Below, one piece after another: positions 1-7,674 of a stretch of DNA of 12,166 bases. Position numbers and translations under genes: made by a program. The notes beneath the pieces were generated by a model. That model was not told where the DNA came from. It saw only the letters and a list, made by a program, of their open reading frames with translations, and did no database searches. Each line of letters starts with the position of its first letter. Position 1 is the first letter of the stretch. Origin of the DNA: Bacteroidota bacterium (GTDB lineage Bacteria; Bacteroidota; Ignavibacteria; Ignavibacteriales; Ignavibacteriaceae); assembly GCA_021793635.1 (NCBI GenBank), contig JAJYSI010000042.1, positions 1-12,166 of the forward strand, given 5' to 3'.

Positions 1-243
1 CGATCTATAAACGATAATAAGGCAGTTGAAAAGATAAAATACAGTTTAGATGAAACTGGTGAAATATCTGAATGGAATATTAATTTGAATGACCCTGGAA
101 AAATTCTTACAGTAAAAACGGAAAATCTAAACAGCGAAAAAATATCCAGAATTATTTCCTCTGCCGGCTTCAAGAATCAGGAAATTACTCCGGGATGGAA
201 GAAAATTACCAAAAGATTATTTACAAAAAGCTGCTGCGACTAG
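1..243 (+). CDS. C-terminal part of an HMA-like (heavy-metal-associated) small protein, 5' end outside window
   Basis: The frame is open from base 1 to a TAG at 241-243, giving 80 residues. The stretch from residue 3 to about 60 follows the beta-alpha-beta-beta-alpha-beta layout of HMA domains: a helix with KAVEKIKYSLD, a strand around EISEWNINL, then DPGKILTVKTENL, then a second helix ending in IISSAGF, which is a very typical HMA ending. In metal-binding members the segment before the first helix carries C-x-x-C. Here the aligned residues (5-8) are D-N-K-A, so the usual Cu/Zn ligand pair is absent from the visible domain. The C-terminal tail is basic and ends with two adjacent cysteines (C-C-D). 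The start lies beyond the left edge, so another domain or motif could precede this. The fold call is fairly safe; a metal-binding role is doubtful. Confidence 0.6.
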   Translation, partial: RSINDNKAVEKIKYSLDETGEISEWNINLNDPGKILTVKTENLNSEKISRIISSAGFKNQEITPGWKKITKRLFTKSCCD

Positions 244-324
244 AATAATATTTTATGGTAAGTTATCTATTAAATTTGTACTTTAATGCAGAATTAATTT
301 TAGAAGTTTATTAAAGGAGAAAAT

Positions 325-552
325 ATGTTTCATGATTTCTTCTGGGACGGAATATTTTTCTGGGGTATATTCAAGCTGCTATTTGTTATACTGATAATCT
401 GGCTTGTTGTCAAAATTATCAACAAAGAACATTCTCCCAAATACATGCCTCCTATTCAAGAAAGTCCGCTGGATATTCTTAAGAAGCGGTATGCAAAGGG
501 TGAGATAACAAAAGAACAGTTTGATCAGATGAAAGCAGATTTACAACCTTAA
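325..552 (+). CDS. Small membrane protein with C-terminal SHOCT domain
   Basis: A 75-residue protein with a short aromatic N-terminus, one strongly hydrophobic transmembrane segment (about residues 10-31), a short linker, and a C-terminal SHOCT motif (about residues 47-73: a P-L-D-I-L-K-K-R-Y-A-K-G-E-I-T-x-E-Q-F start followed by the second short helix). SHOCT is a short C-terminal oligomerisation-type domain found on many small bacterial membrane proteins; no enzymatic role is expected. The start is supported by AAGGAG at 314-319, 5 nt before the ATG. It lies 81 nt downstream of the HMA-like gene in the same direction, so co-expression is possible but not shown. Small SHOCT membrane proteins are often seen beside metal-handling genes, which would suit this neighbour, but that is context only. 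Confidence 0.8.
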   Translation: MFHDFFWDGIFFWGIFKLLFVILIIWLVVKIINKEHSPKYMPPIQESPLDILKKRYAKGEITKEQFDQMKADLQP

Positions 553-579
553 ACATCTTAATTTTGGGGACACAGGTAT

Positions 580-640
580 GCTTTAAAAATTAGAAAGGAA
601 TAGAATTTTCAAATTTTATTCCTTTCTAACATACTAAAGC
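580..640 (-). terminator. Long hairpin between convergent genes, likely intrinsic terminator for the minus-strand gene
   Basis: A perfect 13-bp inverted repeat (590-602 with 617-629) extends inward through a G-T wobble and A-T pairs towards a small loop. An outer 6-bp arm pair (GCTTTA 580-585 with TAAAGC 635-640) flanks it. Read on the minus strand, the 13-bp stem is followed directly by UUUUU (585-589), the classic layout for ending the 648-881 gene. On the plus strand there is no U run after the stem, so stopping transcription from the SHOCT gene is less certain. The stem is AT-rich, with about 4 G-C pairs in the core. Confidence 0.6.
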
Positions 641-647
641 GGAGTTA

Positions 648-881
648 TTAAAACGCCGACAAAATGTATTTATATTCCGGATCCTTTATCTTGTTAAGAT
701 ATTCTTCAGCCTTCTCCGCTTTTCCCCTAATCATATAAAGATGATATAAATCTGAGTTAAATTTATCGCTGTTTAGGCTTTCAGCATATTTTTCCCTTGT
801 TCTTATTGCCCTGCTTGGGATGAAAGAGTTTAGTACTTCTATTTCGATCCCTGTAATATTATGATCAAAAATAGTTTCCAT
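648..881 (-). CDS. Small hypothetical protein (77 aa)
   Basis: I do not recognise a named family. The frame could open at an upstream ATG (909-911), but the better start is the ATG at 879-881 (M-E-T-I-F-D-H-N), because AGGAG lies 5 nt upstream (887-891) and no comparable site precedes the upstream ATG. The product is soluble, charged and probably all-helical. Its C-terminal half (D-L-Y-H-L-Y-M-I-R-G-K-A-E-K-A-E-E-Y-L-N-K-I) resembles a single TPR-like helical hairpin, which might mediate a protein contact, but one repeat is not enough to assign a function. It has its own probable terminator hairpin (580-640) and is separated from the upstream response regulator by about 166 nt, so it may be a single-gene unit. 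Confidence 0.6.
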   Translation of the reverse strand: METIFDHNITGIEIEVLNSFIPSRAIRTREKYAESLNSDKFNSDLYHLYMIRGKAEKAEEYLNKIKDPEYKYILSAF

Positions 882-953
882 AGTTACTCCTTTTTTTAAT
901 GAAATATGCACCGGAGCAGCAAAAAAAAATGGAAATACCTTTTCCCTCTACCT

Positions 954-976
954 AAAAAAAATAGTTTTTGAAAACT
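954..976 (-). terminator. Possible weak intrinsic terminator after the response-regulator gene
   Basis: On the minus strand a short AGTTT/AAACT hairpin (963-976) is followed by a run of eight consecutive T (954-961) after one A. The stem is short and AT-only apart from one G-C pair, so termination strength is doubtful. Its position, about 70 nt beyond the regulator's stop codon and before the 648-881 gene, is sensible. The remaining intergenic DNA from 882 to 1047 is A/T-rich with no other structure I can support. Confidence 0.3.
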
Positions 977-1047
977 CTCAGCGCAAACTTTAATTACGAA
1001 GTGAAATTTAATTTTAAACTGAAATTAATCTATGTAAAAATTTGGGA

Positions 1048-1458
1048 CTAAATGGACTTCCCGGATTTATTTTTCATCACTTCCAAAATTGATGCCAGCA
1101 TATCTTCATTCCTAATTGGACGCGGAAGAAATTCATCAACTCCTGCATTAAAAGCATTTTGACGATCCTTTGGAAATACATGGGCGGAAATGCAGATAAT
1201 CGGTGCATCAAAATATTCCGAGGACTGTCTCAATTCTTTGACAAGCTGCAATCCATCTTTTTTTCCTCTTAGAGAAATATCTACAAGAAATACGTCATAT
1301 TTGCTTTCCTTTAATTTCTCATAAAAGGTAACTTCAGAATCACAAACACTAATACTGAATTTTCGTTTAAGATAAGTTTCAATAAGCTTCTGGTTCTCGT
1401 AATCATCTTCAATTACCAGCAGCCTGGGTTTATCATTATCCACGTTAGAAGAATTCAT
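1048..1458 (-). CDS. Single-domain response regulator (CheY-like receiver)
   Basis: A 136-residue protein that is only a receiver domain with no output domain. It has the acidic pocket E17-D18-D19, the phospho-acceptor D60 (F-L-V-D-I-S-L), the conserved Ser/Thr position as S91 (I-C-I-S-A-H), and the beta-5 motif at L-P-R-P. The nearly invariant lysine of K-P is arginine here (R113), which may change phosphorylation-induced switching. It is the probable partner of the kinase directly upstream: its ATG (1456-1458) overlaps the kinase stop TGA (1455-1457) in an ATGA arrangement, and a strong GGAGG (1463-1467) sits inside the end of the kinase gene. With no DNA-binding or enzymatic domain it probably signals by protein-protein contact or works as a phosphorelay intermediate. 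The partner is not visible here. Confidence 0.92.
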   Translation of the reverse strand: MNSSNVDNDKPRLLVIEDDYENQKLIETYLKRKFSISVCDSEVTFYEKLKESKYDVFLVDISLRGKKDGLQLVKELRQSSEYFDAPIICISAHVFPKDRQNAFNAGVDEFLPRPIRNEDMLASILEVMKNKSGKSI

Positions 1459-3053
1459 TTTGCCTCCATTAAATTATCCCGATTCATTAAGATAGTAAAA
1501 GTTGTACCTTTACCTTTTGAACTTTTAACAGTAATAGTCCCGTTATTAATTTCTATATATTTCTTTGTTAATGCCAGTCCAAGCCCGTTTCCATCAAACT
1601 TTCTTGAATAACCTACTTCCTCCTGAGTAAATGGCTGGAAGAGCTTTGGTAAATAATTACTCGAAATTCCGATTCCCGTGTCACTTATTTTTATTGATAA
1701 TTTTTCAGCGGCATCCTCACTTACCACTTCAACAAAACCTTTGTTGGTATACTTAATAGCATTATCAATTAAATTCTGAAATGCTTGGGTTAAAGTATAT
1801 TTGTCCGCAAAAATAAAACTATTTCTACAAAGATTCTTGTATCTGAGCTGGATTTTCTTCTCGTCTGCAAGAGGCTTGAATTCCATAACCAAGTCTTGCA
1901 GCAGTTTTTCAAGTTCAAATTTTTCATTCATGATTTCATAAGTGCCAGACTGCACCATTGACATATTTAAAATCAAATCTATCGTTCGCAGCAAGCGCCG
2001 GCTGCTGGCATCAATAGTATCAAACTCTCTGCTCAAATTTAATCCGGATACTTCATGTAATTTTTCTTTAATTAAGGAATTATAACCAAGAATTATATTT
2101 GTGGGGGTTCTAATCTCATGGGAAACTTGAGCAAGGAATGCAGATTTTAATCTGTCTGATTCTTCAGCTTTTTCCTTGGCTTTTATCAACTCTTCGTTTG
2201 CTAATTTTCTTTCGTGAATGTCGCTTATAGTCCCCGATATTCCGGTTATGTTTGAATTCCCGTCGAGGGTTATCCTAGCATTTATCTCAATCCACTTATA
2301 TGCGCCGTTCTTAGTTTTAATTCTCGATTCGAAAAGTGAATACGGTTTCTTCTTATAGATTATTGAAATAAATTGGTCTGTGCAATTTTTTTTGTCTTCA
2401 GGATGAAAGTAGGAAAAAATATGCTTTCCAATGCTGGACTTTACATCATATTCTGTCAGCTCAGTCCAGAACGGATTTAGAAAAGTAATTATACCGGTAT
2501 CATCGGTAGTAAAAATAACCTCTCTAACATTTTGTACAACTGATCTGTATTTTTCTTCGCTCATTCTCAGGGCATCTTCAGTCTGCTTGCGGTCAGTTAT
2601 GTCTATAGCAGTTCCAAGAAATCCTGCAAAGTCTTTACTGGGTAAAAACCTAGTAACTCCTCTGGTAAAAATCCAGCGGTACTTTCCATCTTGATTTTTT
2701 AATCGAAATTCAATTTCAAAATTTTTTTTACTTTTGAAAGAGGAATTATAAATCTTTTGAAAATTATCAACATCGTCGGGGTGAACATTTTCCAGCCAGC
2801 CGTAGCCAAGCTCATCAAGAATTGATCTTCCGGTAAAGCTTAGCCACATTTTATTAAAATAAAAGAATTGCTTATCGGCTCCCGAAATCCAGATCATTAT
2901 CGGAGCCGTATCAGCCATTAAGCTGAATCTTTCTTCGCTCTCAATTAATGCATTCTCAAATTTTTCCTTTTCTTCAAATGCATTATGCTTTGTTTTAGTA
3001 TTGACTGAGTGAGGCAGCTTTATTCTTTTTTTATGTTCTTCGTAATTTTTCAT
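1455..3053 (-). CDS. Soluble PAS-PAS sensor histidine kinase
   Basis: A 532-residue kinase without transmembrane segments, so it is predicted to be cytoplasmic. Order: a basic N-terminal tail (1-35), PAS/PAC 1 (about 40-155, closing with G-T-A-I-D-I-T-D-R-K), PAS/PAC 2 (about 165-285, closing with G-T-I-S-D-I-H-E-R-K), a short coiled linker, a HisKA dimerisation helix with phospho-acceptor H312 in S-H-E-I-R-T-P, and an ATPase domain. That domain has an N-box around 427-434 (N-L-I-D-N-A-I-K), a G1 box D-T-G-I-G (458-462) and a G2 box G-N-G-L-G-L (488-493). All catalytic motifs are intact. The signal sensed by the PAS domains cannot be told from sequence; no obvious haem or flavin signature was recognised. 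It starts 20 nt after the exported-protein gene and overlaps the response regulator by 4 nt, so the three are probably one transcript. The ribosome-binding site is weak (A-rich, AAAGA-like). Confidence 0.93.
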   Translation of the reverse strand: MKNYEEHKKRIKLPHSVNTKTKHNAFEEKEKFENALIESEERFSLMADTAPIMIWISGADKQFFYFNKMWLSFTGRSILDELGYGWLENVHPDDVDNFQKIYNSSFKSKKNFEIEFRLKNQDGKYRWIFTRGVTRFLPSKDFAGFLGTAIDITDRKQTEDALRMSEEKYRSVVQNVREVIFTTDDTGIITFLNPFWTELTEYDVKSSIGKHIFSYFHPEDKKNCTDQFISIIYKKKPYSLFESRIKTKNGAYKWIEINARITLDGNSNITGISGTISDIHERKLANEELIKAKEKAEESDRLKSAFLAQVSHEIRTPTNIILGYNSLIKEKLHEVSGLNLSREFDTIDASSRRLLRTIDLILNMSMVQSGTYEIMNEKFELEKLLQDLVMEFKPLADEKKIQLRYKNLCRNSFIFADKYTLTQAFQNLIDNAIKYTNKGFVEVVSEDAAEKLSIKISDTGIGISSNYLPKLFQPFTQEEVGYSRKFDGNGLGLALTKKYIEINNGTITVKSSKGKGTTFTILMNRDNLMEAK

Positions 3054-3073
3054 TCTTAAATCTTTATATGGAA

Positions 3074-3844
3074 TTAAAGCGGGAAACCAACATTCAACTG
3101 AACTACTGCATTAAAGCCTCCGGAAGCAATGAAATTTCTCATCGGCTGGGCAGAGTTTTCGGCAGCCGGCATCTCATTGGATGAATCATCCGATTTCATT
3201 TTATCAATTGAAAAAAATGAATAACCGGCTAAGCCTTCTATGCTTATGTATTGTTCAACGATATCTAATATAAATCCGGTACCAACGGAGTATCCCAAAA
3301 CATATTTTTCATTATTATATTTTTTTACAATGGTTGTAGGTCCCGGCATGTTCAACGTATTTGTAAAGGTTACCGTATTTAAAAGAACTGCGGCATCAAT
3401 AACCTTCCAGCTTAAACCTCCCGTAATCGAAGTTCCGAGATCGAGACCAAGCCCCCAATTATTTAAATCGAGTTGATAAGTTATATTTGAAGTGCCGTTG
3501 GCGGAAGTCATGGTTGCAGAATTTTTTTCAGTGATGGCTTGATAGAAACCTTTGGTGGTAAGAATAAATCCTTTAATATTAGCTCGGAAGAAATTTATAC
3601 CGACCCGGTAGCCTTTAGCTTTTCCGAATTTTCCCATTGGTGAACTGAGAGAATCTTTATTGCTGATGTTAAAAGCGGAGACATATTCATTTAGTCCTTT
3701 GGCATCAAATTCTTGATAAGAATATCCACCATAACCGCCGACAAAACCAAGGCAGCCAAACCCGAAAGTCTGCGGAAAAACATTTTGAACAACTGTTAGA
3801 CAGTAAAAGGCAATCAGCAAAGCGATTGACTTTTTCAGAATCAT
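3074..3844 (-). CDS. Exported beta-rich protein, probably outer-membrane beta-barrel, unknown function
   Basis: A 256-residue protein with a clear Sec signal peptide: M-I-L-K-K, a hydrophobic core to about residue 22, and probable cleavage near Q25. The mature part is rich in glycine, aromatics and alternating hydrophobic/polar strands, for example the G-F-G-C-L-G-F-V-G-G-Y-G-G-Y region at the start and V-V-Q-L-N-V-G-F at the end. This is the usual look of a small outer-membrane barrel of the Bacteroidota type. It does not match a named family that I can identify, and the last residue is leucine after F-P rather than the common terminal phenylalanine. GAGG (3849-3852) lies 4 nt before the ATG. 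As first gene of the unit with the kinase and regulator, it could be their sensor input, their target, or a passenger; none is shown. Confidence 0.75.
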   Translation of the reverse strand: MILKKSIALLIAFYCLTVVQNVFPQTFGFGCLGFVGGYGGYSYQEFDAKGLNEYVSAFNISNKDSLSSPMGKFGKAKGYRVGINFFRANIKGFILTTKGFYQAITEKNSATMTSANGTSNITYQLDLNNWGLGLDLGTSITGGLSWKVIDAAVLLNTVTFTNTLNMPGPTTIVKKYNNEKYVLGYSVGTGFILDIVEQYISIEGLAGYSFFSIDKMKSDDSSNEMPAAENSAQPMRNFIASGGFNAVVQLNVGFPL

Positions 3845-4061
3845 AAAACCTCAAATCGATTGCACAATTAACTTAACAATAAATTGCTAAAAATGGAATC
3901 GTTAGTTAAAATATATTAATGAAACCTTTTATTGTACTTGTTTGTCTGTTTAAATTCTATTTTTTTTGAAATTATCAGACAGTCAATCAATCCGTCTTCT
4001 AATATTATGCGAACCTTCGATTAAATGCAGTGGAATTTATCTCCAATTTATTTTCGCTTTC

Positions 4062-4100
4062 AAAAAAATTAAGGAGATCACTCAAAGTGTATCCCCTTAA
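4062..4100 (-). terminator. Intrinsic terminator after pepD
   Basis: Immediately after the pepD stop codon (4104-4106), the minus-strand transcript can fold a 9-bp stem (4092-4100 with 4069-4077, one G-U wobble). It continues inward through a U-A pair, a one-base bulge and CACU/AGUG pairing around a 3-nt loop. The stem is followed by seven U (4062-4068). This is a textbook rho-independent terminator and ends the OPT-pepD unit. The rest of 3845-4061 is AT-rich and should carry the promoter for the 3844 gene, but no convincing -35/-10 pair was found. Confidence 0.85.
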
Positions 4101-4103
4101 GAA

Positions 4104-5564
4104 TCAGTTCTGCGGAATATTTTTCAGTACATTGATTAGAAGATTCCAGAATTTCTCAACAGTACTTATTTGAACCCTTTCATCCGGTGAATGCGCACCG
4201 ATTATTGTAGGTCCGAATGAAATCATATCCATTTCGGGATACCGTTCATTTATTATTCCGCATTCGAGTCCTGCATGGATAGCTTTAACTTCCGGAGATG
4301 TTCCGTATAAATCCGAATAAATTTTTTTCAAAACCCCAAGCACTGGAGATTTAACATTCGGATTCCATCCCGGATATCCGTCTGCTTGTTTTACATCGGA
4401 TTTAGCAAGCTTAAACAAAGCAGAAATAGAATTTGAAATATCATTTTTTTCAGATTCAACCGAGCTGCGCTGACTAAGGATTACTTCAACATTTTTACTC
4501 TTAGTTGATACAACAGCCAAGTTTGAAGAAGTCTCAACCAAGCCTTCAATATCGGCACTCATTTTAATTACACCATTCTGAACTGAATATAAAGCATTTA
4601 TTAAATTTGCTGCTGTCGGCTTATCAAATACCTTTGCCCGTGATTTAATTTCCGAAGCGGCAACATTTAAATTAGGCTCTACCGTTGAAAGCTCAAACTT
4701 TACCGTTTTATTATATTCGTCAACATAAGATATAATTTCAGAAGATTGCTTGCTTGCAGCTCTTATAATGGCAAAACATTCACGCGGTATTGCATTATGC
4801 TTACTTCCGCCGTTAATGCTTGCAATACGAATCCCGAATTTATAATTCAATTCGTGCAGAAGCCTTGCCATAATTTTTATTGCATTACCTCTTCCCGTAT
4901 TTATATCCAAACCAGAATGACCGCCTTTCAATCCGAGAACTTTCAATTCAACTGCGGTTGTATTTGAAGGTGCGTCTGAAGGATTAAATTGAAATTTAAC
5001 ATAAGTATTCTTCCCGCCGGCGCATCCAATATACAAAGCACCGTCTTCTTCAGAATCAAGATTAAGAAGAATCTTAGCATTCAGCCATCCAGGCTTTAAA
5101 GCCTGAGCGCCGAATAAGCCTGTCTCTTCATCAAGTGTAAAAAGAAACTCAAGCGGACCATGCTCAACTTCCTTTGATTCAAGGACGGCAAGTGCTGCCG
5201 CAACTCCAATTCCGTTATCTGAACCGAGTGTTGTTCCCTTTGCTCTCACCCAATCTCCATCAACCATTGGACTAATCGGATCAGAATTCCAATCATGCTG
5301 CACATCGCTGTTTTTTTCTGCAACCATGTCCAGATGCCCTTGAAGAACAACCGGCGTTAAATTTTCCTTGCCCGGTGTTGCGGGCTTTCTAATTAAAACA
5401 TTCCCGAACTCATCTTTTAATGTTTCGAGATTATTTCTCTTTCCTACCGACATAACATAACCCGCAATTTTCTCTTCCTTGCGTGAAGGACGCGGACACT
5501 TACAGATTTCTTCGAAGTGGTTCCATACCGCTTCCGGTTTTAAGTGACCTAAAATGTTTCCCAT
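4104..5564 (-). CDS. pepD: Xaa-His dipeptidase / aminoacyl-histidine dipeptidase (M20 family PepD)
   Basis: A 486-residue zinc metallopeptidase of family M20 (PepD type) that cleaves dipeptides such as Xaa-His in the cytoplasm. The dinuclear metal site is complete: H77 and D79 in G-H-L-D-M-V, bridging D116 in G-S-D-N-G-I-G, catalytic E146 with ligand E147 in L-D-E-E-T-G, D170 in L-N-L-D-S-E-E, and H458 in A-H-S-P-D-E. The lid/dimerisation domain lies roughly at 205-380. Length and motif order match full-length PepD. The frame is open to a TTG at 5577-5579, but I place the start at the ATG at 5562-5564 (M-G-N-I-L), because AAGGA (5572-5576) is 7 nt upstream of it and family members begin at this point. 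It lies 56 nt downstream of the OPT transporter with no terminator between, so both are probably co-transcribed. A strong terminator follows. Confidence 0.95.
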   Translation of the reverse strand: MGNILGHLKPEAVWNHFEEICKCPRPSRKEEKIAGYVMSVGKRNNLETLKDEFGNVLIRKPATPGKENLTPVVLQGHLDMVAEKNSDVQHDWNSDPISPMVDGDWVRAKGTTLGSDNGIGVAAALAVLESKEVEHGPLEFLFTLDEETGLFGAQALKPGWLNAKILLNLDSEEDGALYIGCAGGKNTYVKFQFNPSDAPSNTTAVELKVLGLKGGHSGLDINTGRGNAIKIMARLLHELNYKFGIRIASINGGSKHNAIPRECFAIIRAASKQSSEIISYVDEYNKTVKFELSTVEPNLNVAASEIKSRAKVFDKPTAANLINALYSVQNGVIKMSADIEGLVETSSNLAVVSTKSKNVEVILSQRSSVESEKNDISNSISALFKLAKSDVKQADGYPGWNPNVKSPVLGVLKKIYSDLYGTSPEVKAIHAGLECGIINERYPEMDMISFGPTIIGAHSPDERVQISTVEKFWNLLINVLKNIPQN

Positions 5565-5620
5565 AATTAATTCCTTCAACTCATTTTTTGATAAGCTGAT
5601 TTTTTAATTTAGTATTTTGG

Positions 5621-7633
5621 TTAAATCTTTTCTTCCTTGCTCATTGCAACTTTATATAATAATAAACACAAGAGACCAAAGAATACCAGCCCAAGTATGT
5701 CGCCCCAGCCGCCTAATGATTCTGCAAACGTTCCAGTGGTGGCACTCGAGAATATTCCTAATACAGTTTGATGTACTCTTTCGATAAATGAAATCGGGTT
5801 ACCGGCAGAATCATGTCCGACAGTCCATCCTATTAATATTGCGACTATAATTCCGGTAATTGTTCCTCCGGCAATTAATCCTGAACTGAAAAGCGCACCC
5901 GGGCCAATTTCGGTTTCTTGTGATTTTTTCCTCTTATCTACAAACCATTTAATTATTCCACCTACATAAATTGTAGTCGTTGTTGATAATGGTAAATAAG
6001 CTCCAACTGCAAATGCCAACGATGAAACACCCGATAATTCCATTACAAGTGAAAGACCCATTCCAATCAATACCAGCGCCCATGGAAGATTTTGACTAAG
6101 CAAGCCTTTTATTACTGTAGCCATTAAAATTGCCTGCGGTGCCGGTAATGGATCAGGATGCTGGGGAGTAATTTGACCAACTCCAACTGTACGTTCAAGA
6201 AGAAGAAGTGTGAAGCCAACAGCAACTACCGAAACTAAAACTCCTATTAATAAACCAATCTGCTGCTTTACTGGAGTAGCACCAACTAAAAATCCGGTTT
6301 TTAAATCCTGCGAAGTAGAACCGGCATTTGCAACGGCTATACAAACAATTGATCCAACAACTAAAGCTAATGGCTCATAAAAACTACCTGTCCATCCAAT
6401 GCCGACAAATATTAGTGAAGTAGCCATTAAAGTTGCAATAGTCATTCCGGAAACCGGATTGGATGATGATCCTATTAAGCCGACAATTCTAGACGAAACT
6501 GTTACAAAGAAGAAACCGAATATTACAATCATTATCGAAGAAAGAAAGTTGGTTGGGATATTCGGAATCAAAGCCATAAAAACAACCAGCACCAAACTTC
6601 CGCCAAGAACGATTGATAAAGGAATATCTTTTGAAGTTCTTTCCTTTTCTTCTGCAGAATTGTTTTGCTTGCTGGATCTATTGGCTTTTATATCTTTAAA
6701 AGAATCTTTAAAAGCGTTGATGATTGTCGGAATCGATTTAATTAAAGTAATAAGTCCGCCGAAAGTTACAGCGCCTGCGCCGATATATCTTATATAATTA
6801 TCCCAAATTTCGCTGGCAGACATTTGGCTGATAAGCTTAGTGCCAGGAGGAAAAACTGTAGCTAATTTGTCACCTATAATTGTTATAAGAGGAATCAACA
6901 CAATCCACGAAAGAACGCCGCCGGCAACCATAATACCAGCTATCCGCGGACCAATGATATATCCAACTCCGAGCAGTTCCGGCGTTATTTCGCCATTTAT
7001 AGTTCCGTTCGGCAATGCGGATTTTCTTCCGAACACATAAGTTGGTACATCTTTCCACAATCCAAGAATCGACATAAAAAATTTGTATAAGAAAGCTATA
7101 CCCAAACCATAGTAAACTTTTTTTGCTAGGTTGCCTCCCTTTTCACCTGCAACTAAAACATCTGCACAAGCAGTGCCTTCCGGATATGGAAGCACACCGT
7201 GTTCCTTCACAATCAGTGCTCTTCTTAATGGAATCATAAAAAGAACACCTAGAATGCCTCCGGCAAGTGCAAGAACAAAAATTTGAAAATATTTAAAGTA
7301 TGCCATTCCGCCTGGAAGGAACAACAGCGCAGGTATTGTAAAAACTACACCCGCCGCAACAGATTCACCGGCAGAACCAATTGTCTGAACTATATTATTT
7401 TCCAATATTGTAGAGTTGCCGAATTTCTTAAATACTGATATGGCAAGTACTGCAATCGGAATGGAAGCACTTACAGTCATTCCTACTTTTAATCCTAAGT
7501 AAACGGATGAAGCCCCGAATATGATGCCGAAGATTCCTCCGAGTATTATTGCTTTAAGAGTAAATTCAGGGATGAAATCTTTTGGGGAAATATAAGGCTT
7601 GAAGTCTGAGGGAGTGGTATTGTTTTCTGCCAT
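5621..7633 (-). CDS. OPT-family oligopeptide transporter
   Basis: A 670-residue polytopic membrane protein of the bacterial OPT family, which imports short peptides (some members carry metal chelates) by secondary transport. Recognisable family blocks are V-Y-L-G-L-K-V-G-M-T-V-S-A-S-I-P (44-59), N-N-I-V-Q-T-I-G-S-A-G-E-S (79-91), the P-Y-P-E-G-T-A-C-A motif (149-157) and A-G-S-T-S-Q-D-L-K-T-G (437-447). A hydrophilic, charged loop at about 309-336 splits the protein into two membrane halves, and many hydrophobic segments (about 14-16 by eye) fill the rest. Length fits the family and no frame damage is visible. AAGGA lies 7 nt upstream of the ATG (7631-7633). It precedes pepD, which would hydrolyse imported dipeptides. 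Substrate specificity cannot be read from sequence; peptide is favoured because of the neighbour. Confidence 0.94.
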   Translation of the reverse strand: MAENNTTPSDFKPYISPKDFIPEFTLKAIILGGIFGIIFGASSVYLGLKVGMTVSASIPIAVLAISVFKKFGNSTILENNIVQTIGSAGESVAAGVVFTIPALLFLPGGMAYFKYFQIFVLALAGGILGVLFMIPLRRALIVKEHGVLPYPEGTACADVLVAGEKGGNLAKKVYYGLGIAFLYKFFMSILGLWKDVPTYVFGRKSALPNGTINGEITPELLGVGYIIGPRIAGIMVAGGVLSWIVLIPLITIIGDKLATVFPPGTKLISQMSASEIWDNYIRYIGAGAVTFGGLITLIKSIPTIINAFKDSFKDIKANRSSKQNNSAEEKERTSKDIPLSIVLGGSLVLVVFMALIPNIPTNFLSSIMIVIFGFFFVTVSSRIVGLIGSSSNPVSGMTIATLMATSLIFVGIGWTGSFYEPLALVVGSIVCIAVANAGSTSQDLKTGFLVGATPVKQQIGLLIGVLVSVVAVGFTLLLLERTVGVGQITPQHPDPLPAPQAILMATVIKGLLSQNLPWALVLIGMGLSLVMELSGVSSLAFAVGAYLPLSTTTTIYVGGIIKWFVDKRKKSQETEIGPGALFSSGLIAGGTITGIIVAILIGWTVGHDSAGNPISFIERVHQTVLGIFSSATTGTFAESLGGWGDILGLVFFGLLCLLLYKVAMSKEEKI

Positions 7634-7674
7634 TATGAAATCCTTTAATTTTTATTTAGTGAAACAATGCGGTA

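Noticed and set aside
272..304. Promoter for the SHOCT gene (TTGTAC with a downstream TTTAGA)
   Set aside because: Both hexamers match the consensus poorly and the interval is too AT-rich to separate signal from chance.
882..911. ATG at 909-911 as the start of the small hypothetical gene
   Set aside because: It lacks a ribosome-binding site, and the added residues would include the AGGAG that serves the ATG at 879-881.
2431..2694. An 87-codon open frame on the plus strand, and similar ones at 3240-3476, 4746-4967, 8502-8792, 10055-10306 and 10350-10598
   Set aside because: All are antisense to well-supported genes (kinase, exported protein, pepD, membrane protein, pdxJ) and look like translations of the complementary strand.
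5565..5579. TTG at 5577-5579 as the pepD start
   Set aside because: The ATG at 5562-5564 has AAGGA at 7 nt and agrees with where the family normally begins; the TTG version would place the Shine-Dalgarno inside the coding sequence.
6399..6797. A 132-codon open frame on the plus strand
   Set aside because: It lies antisense inside the OPT transporter gene, has no family resemblance, and its open length follows from the codon usage of the real gene.
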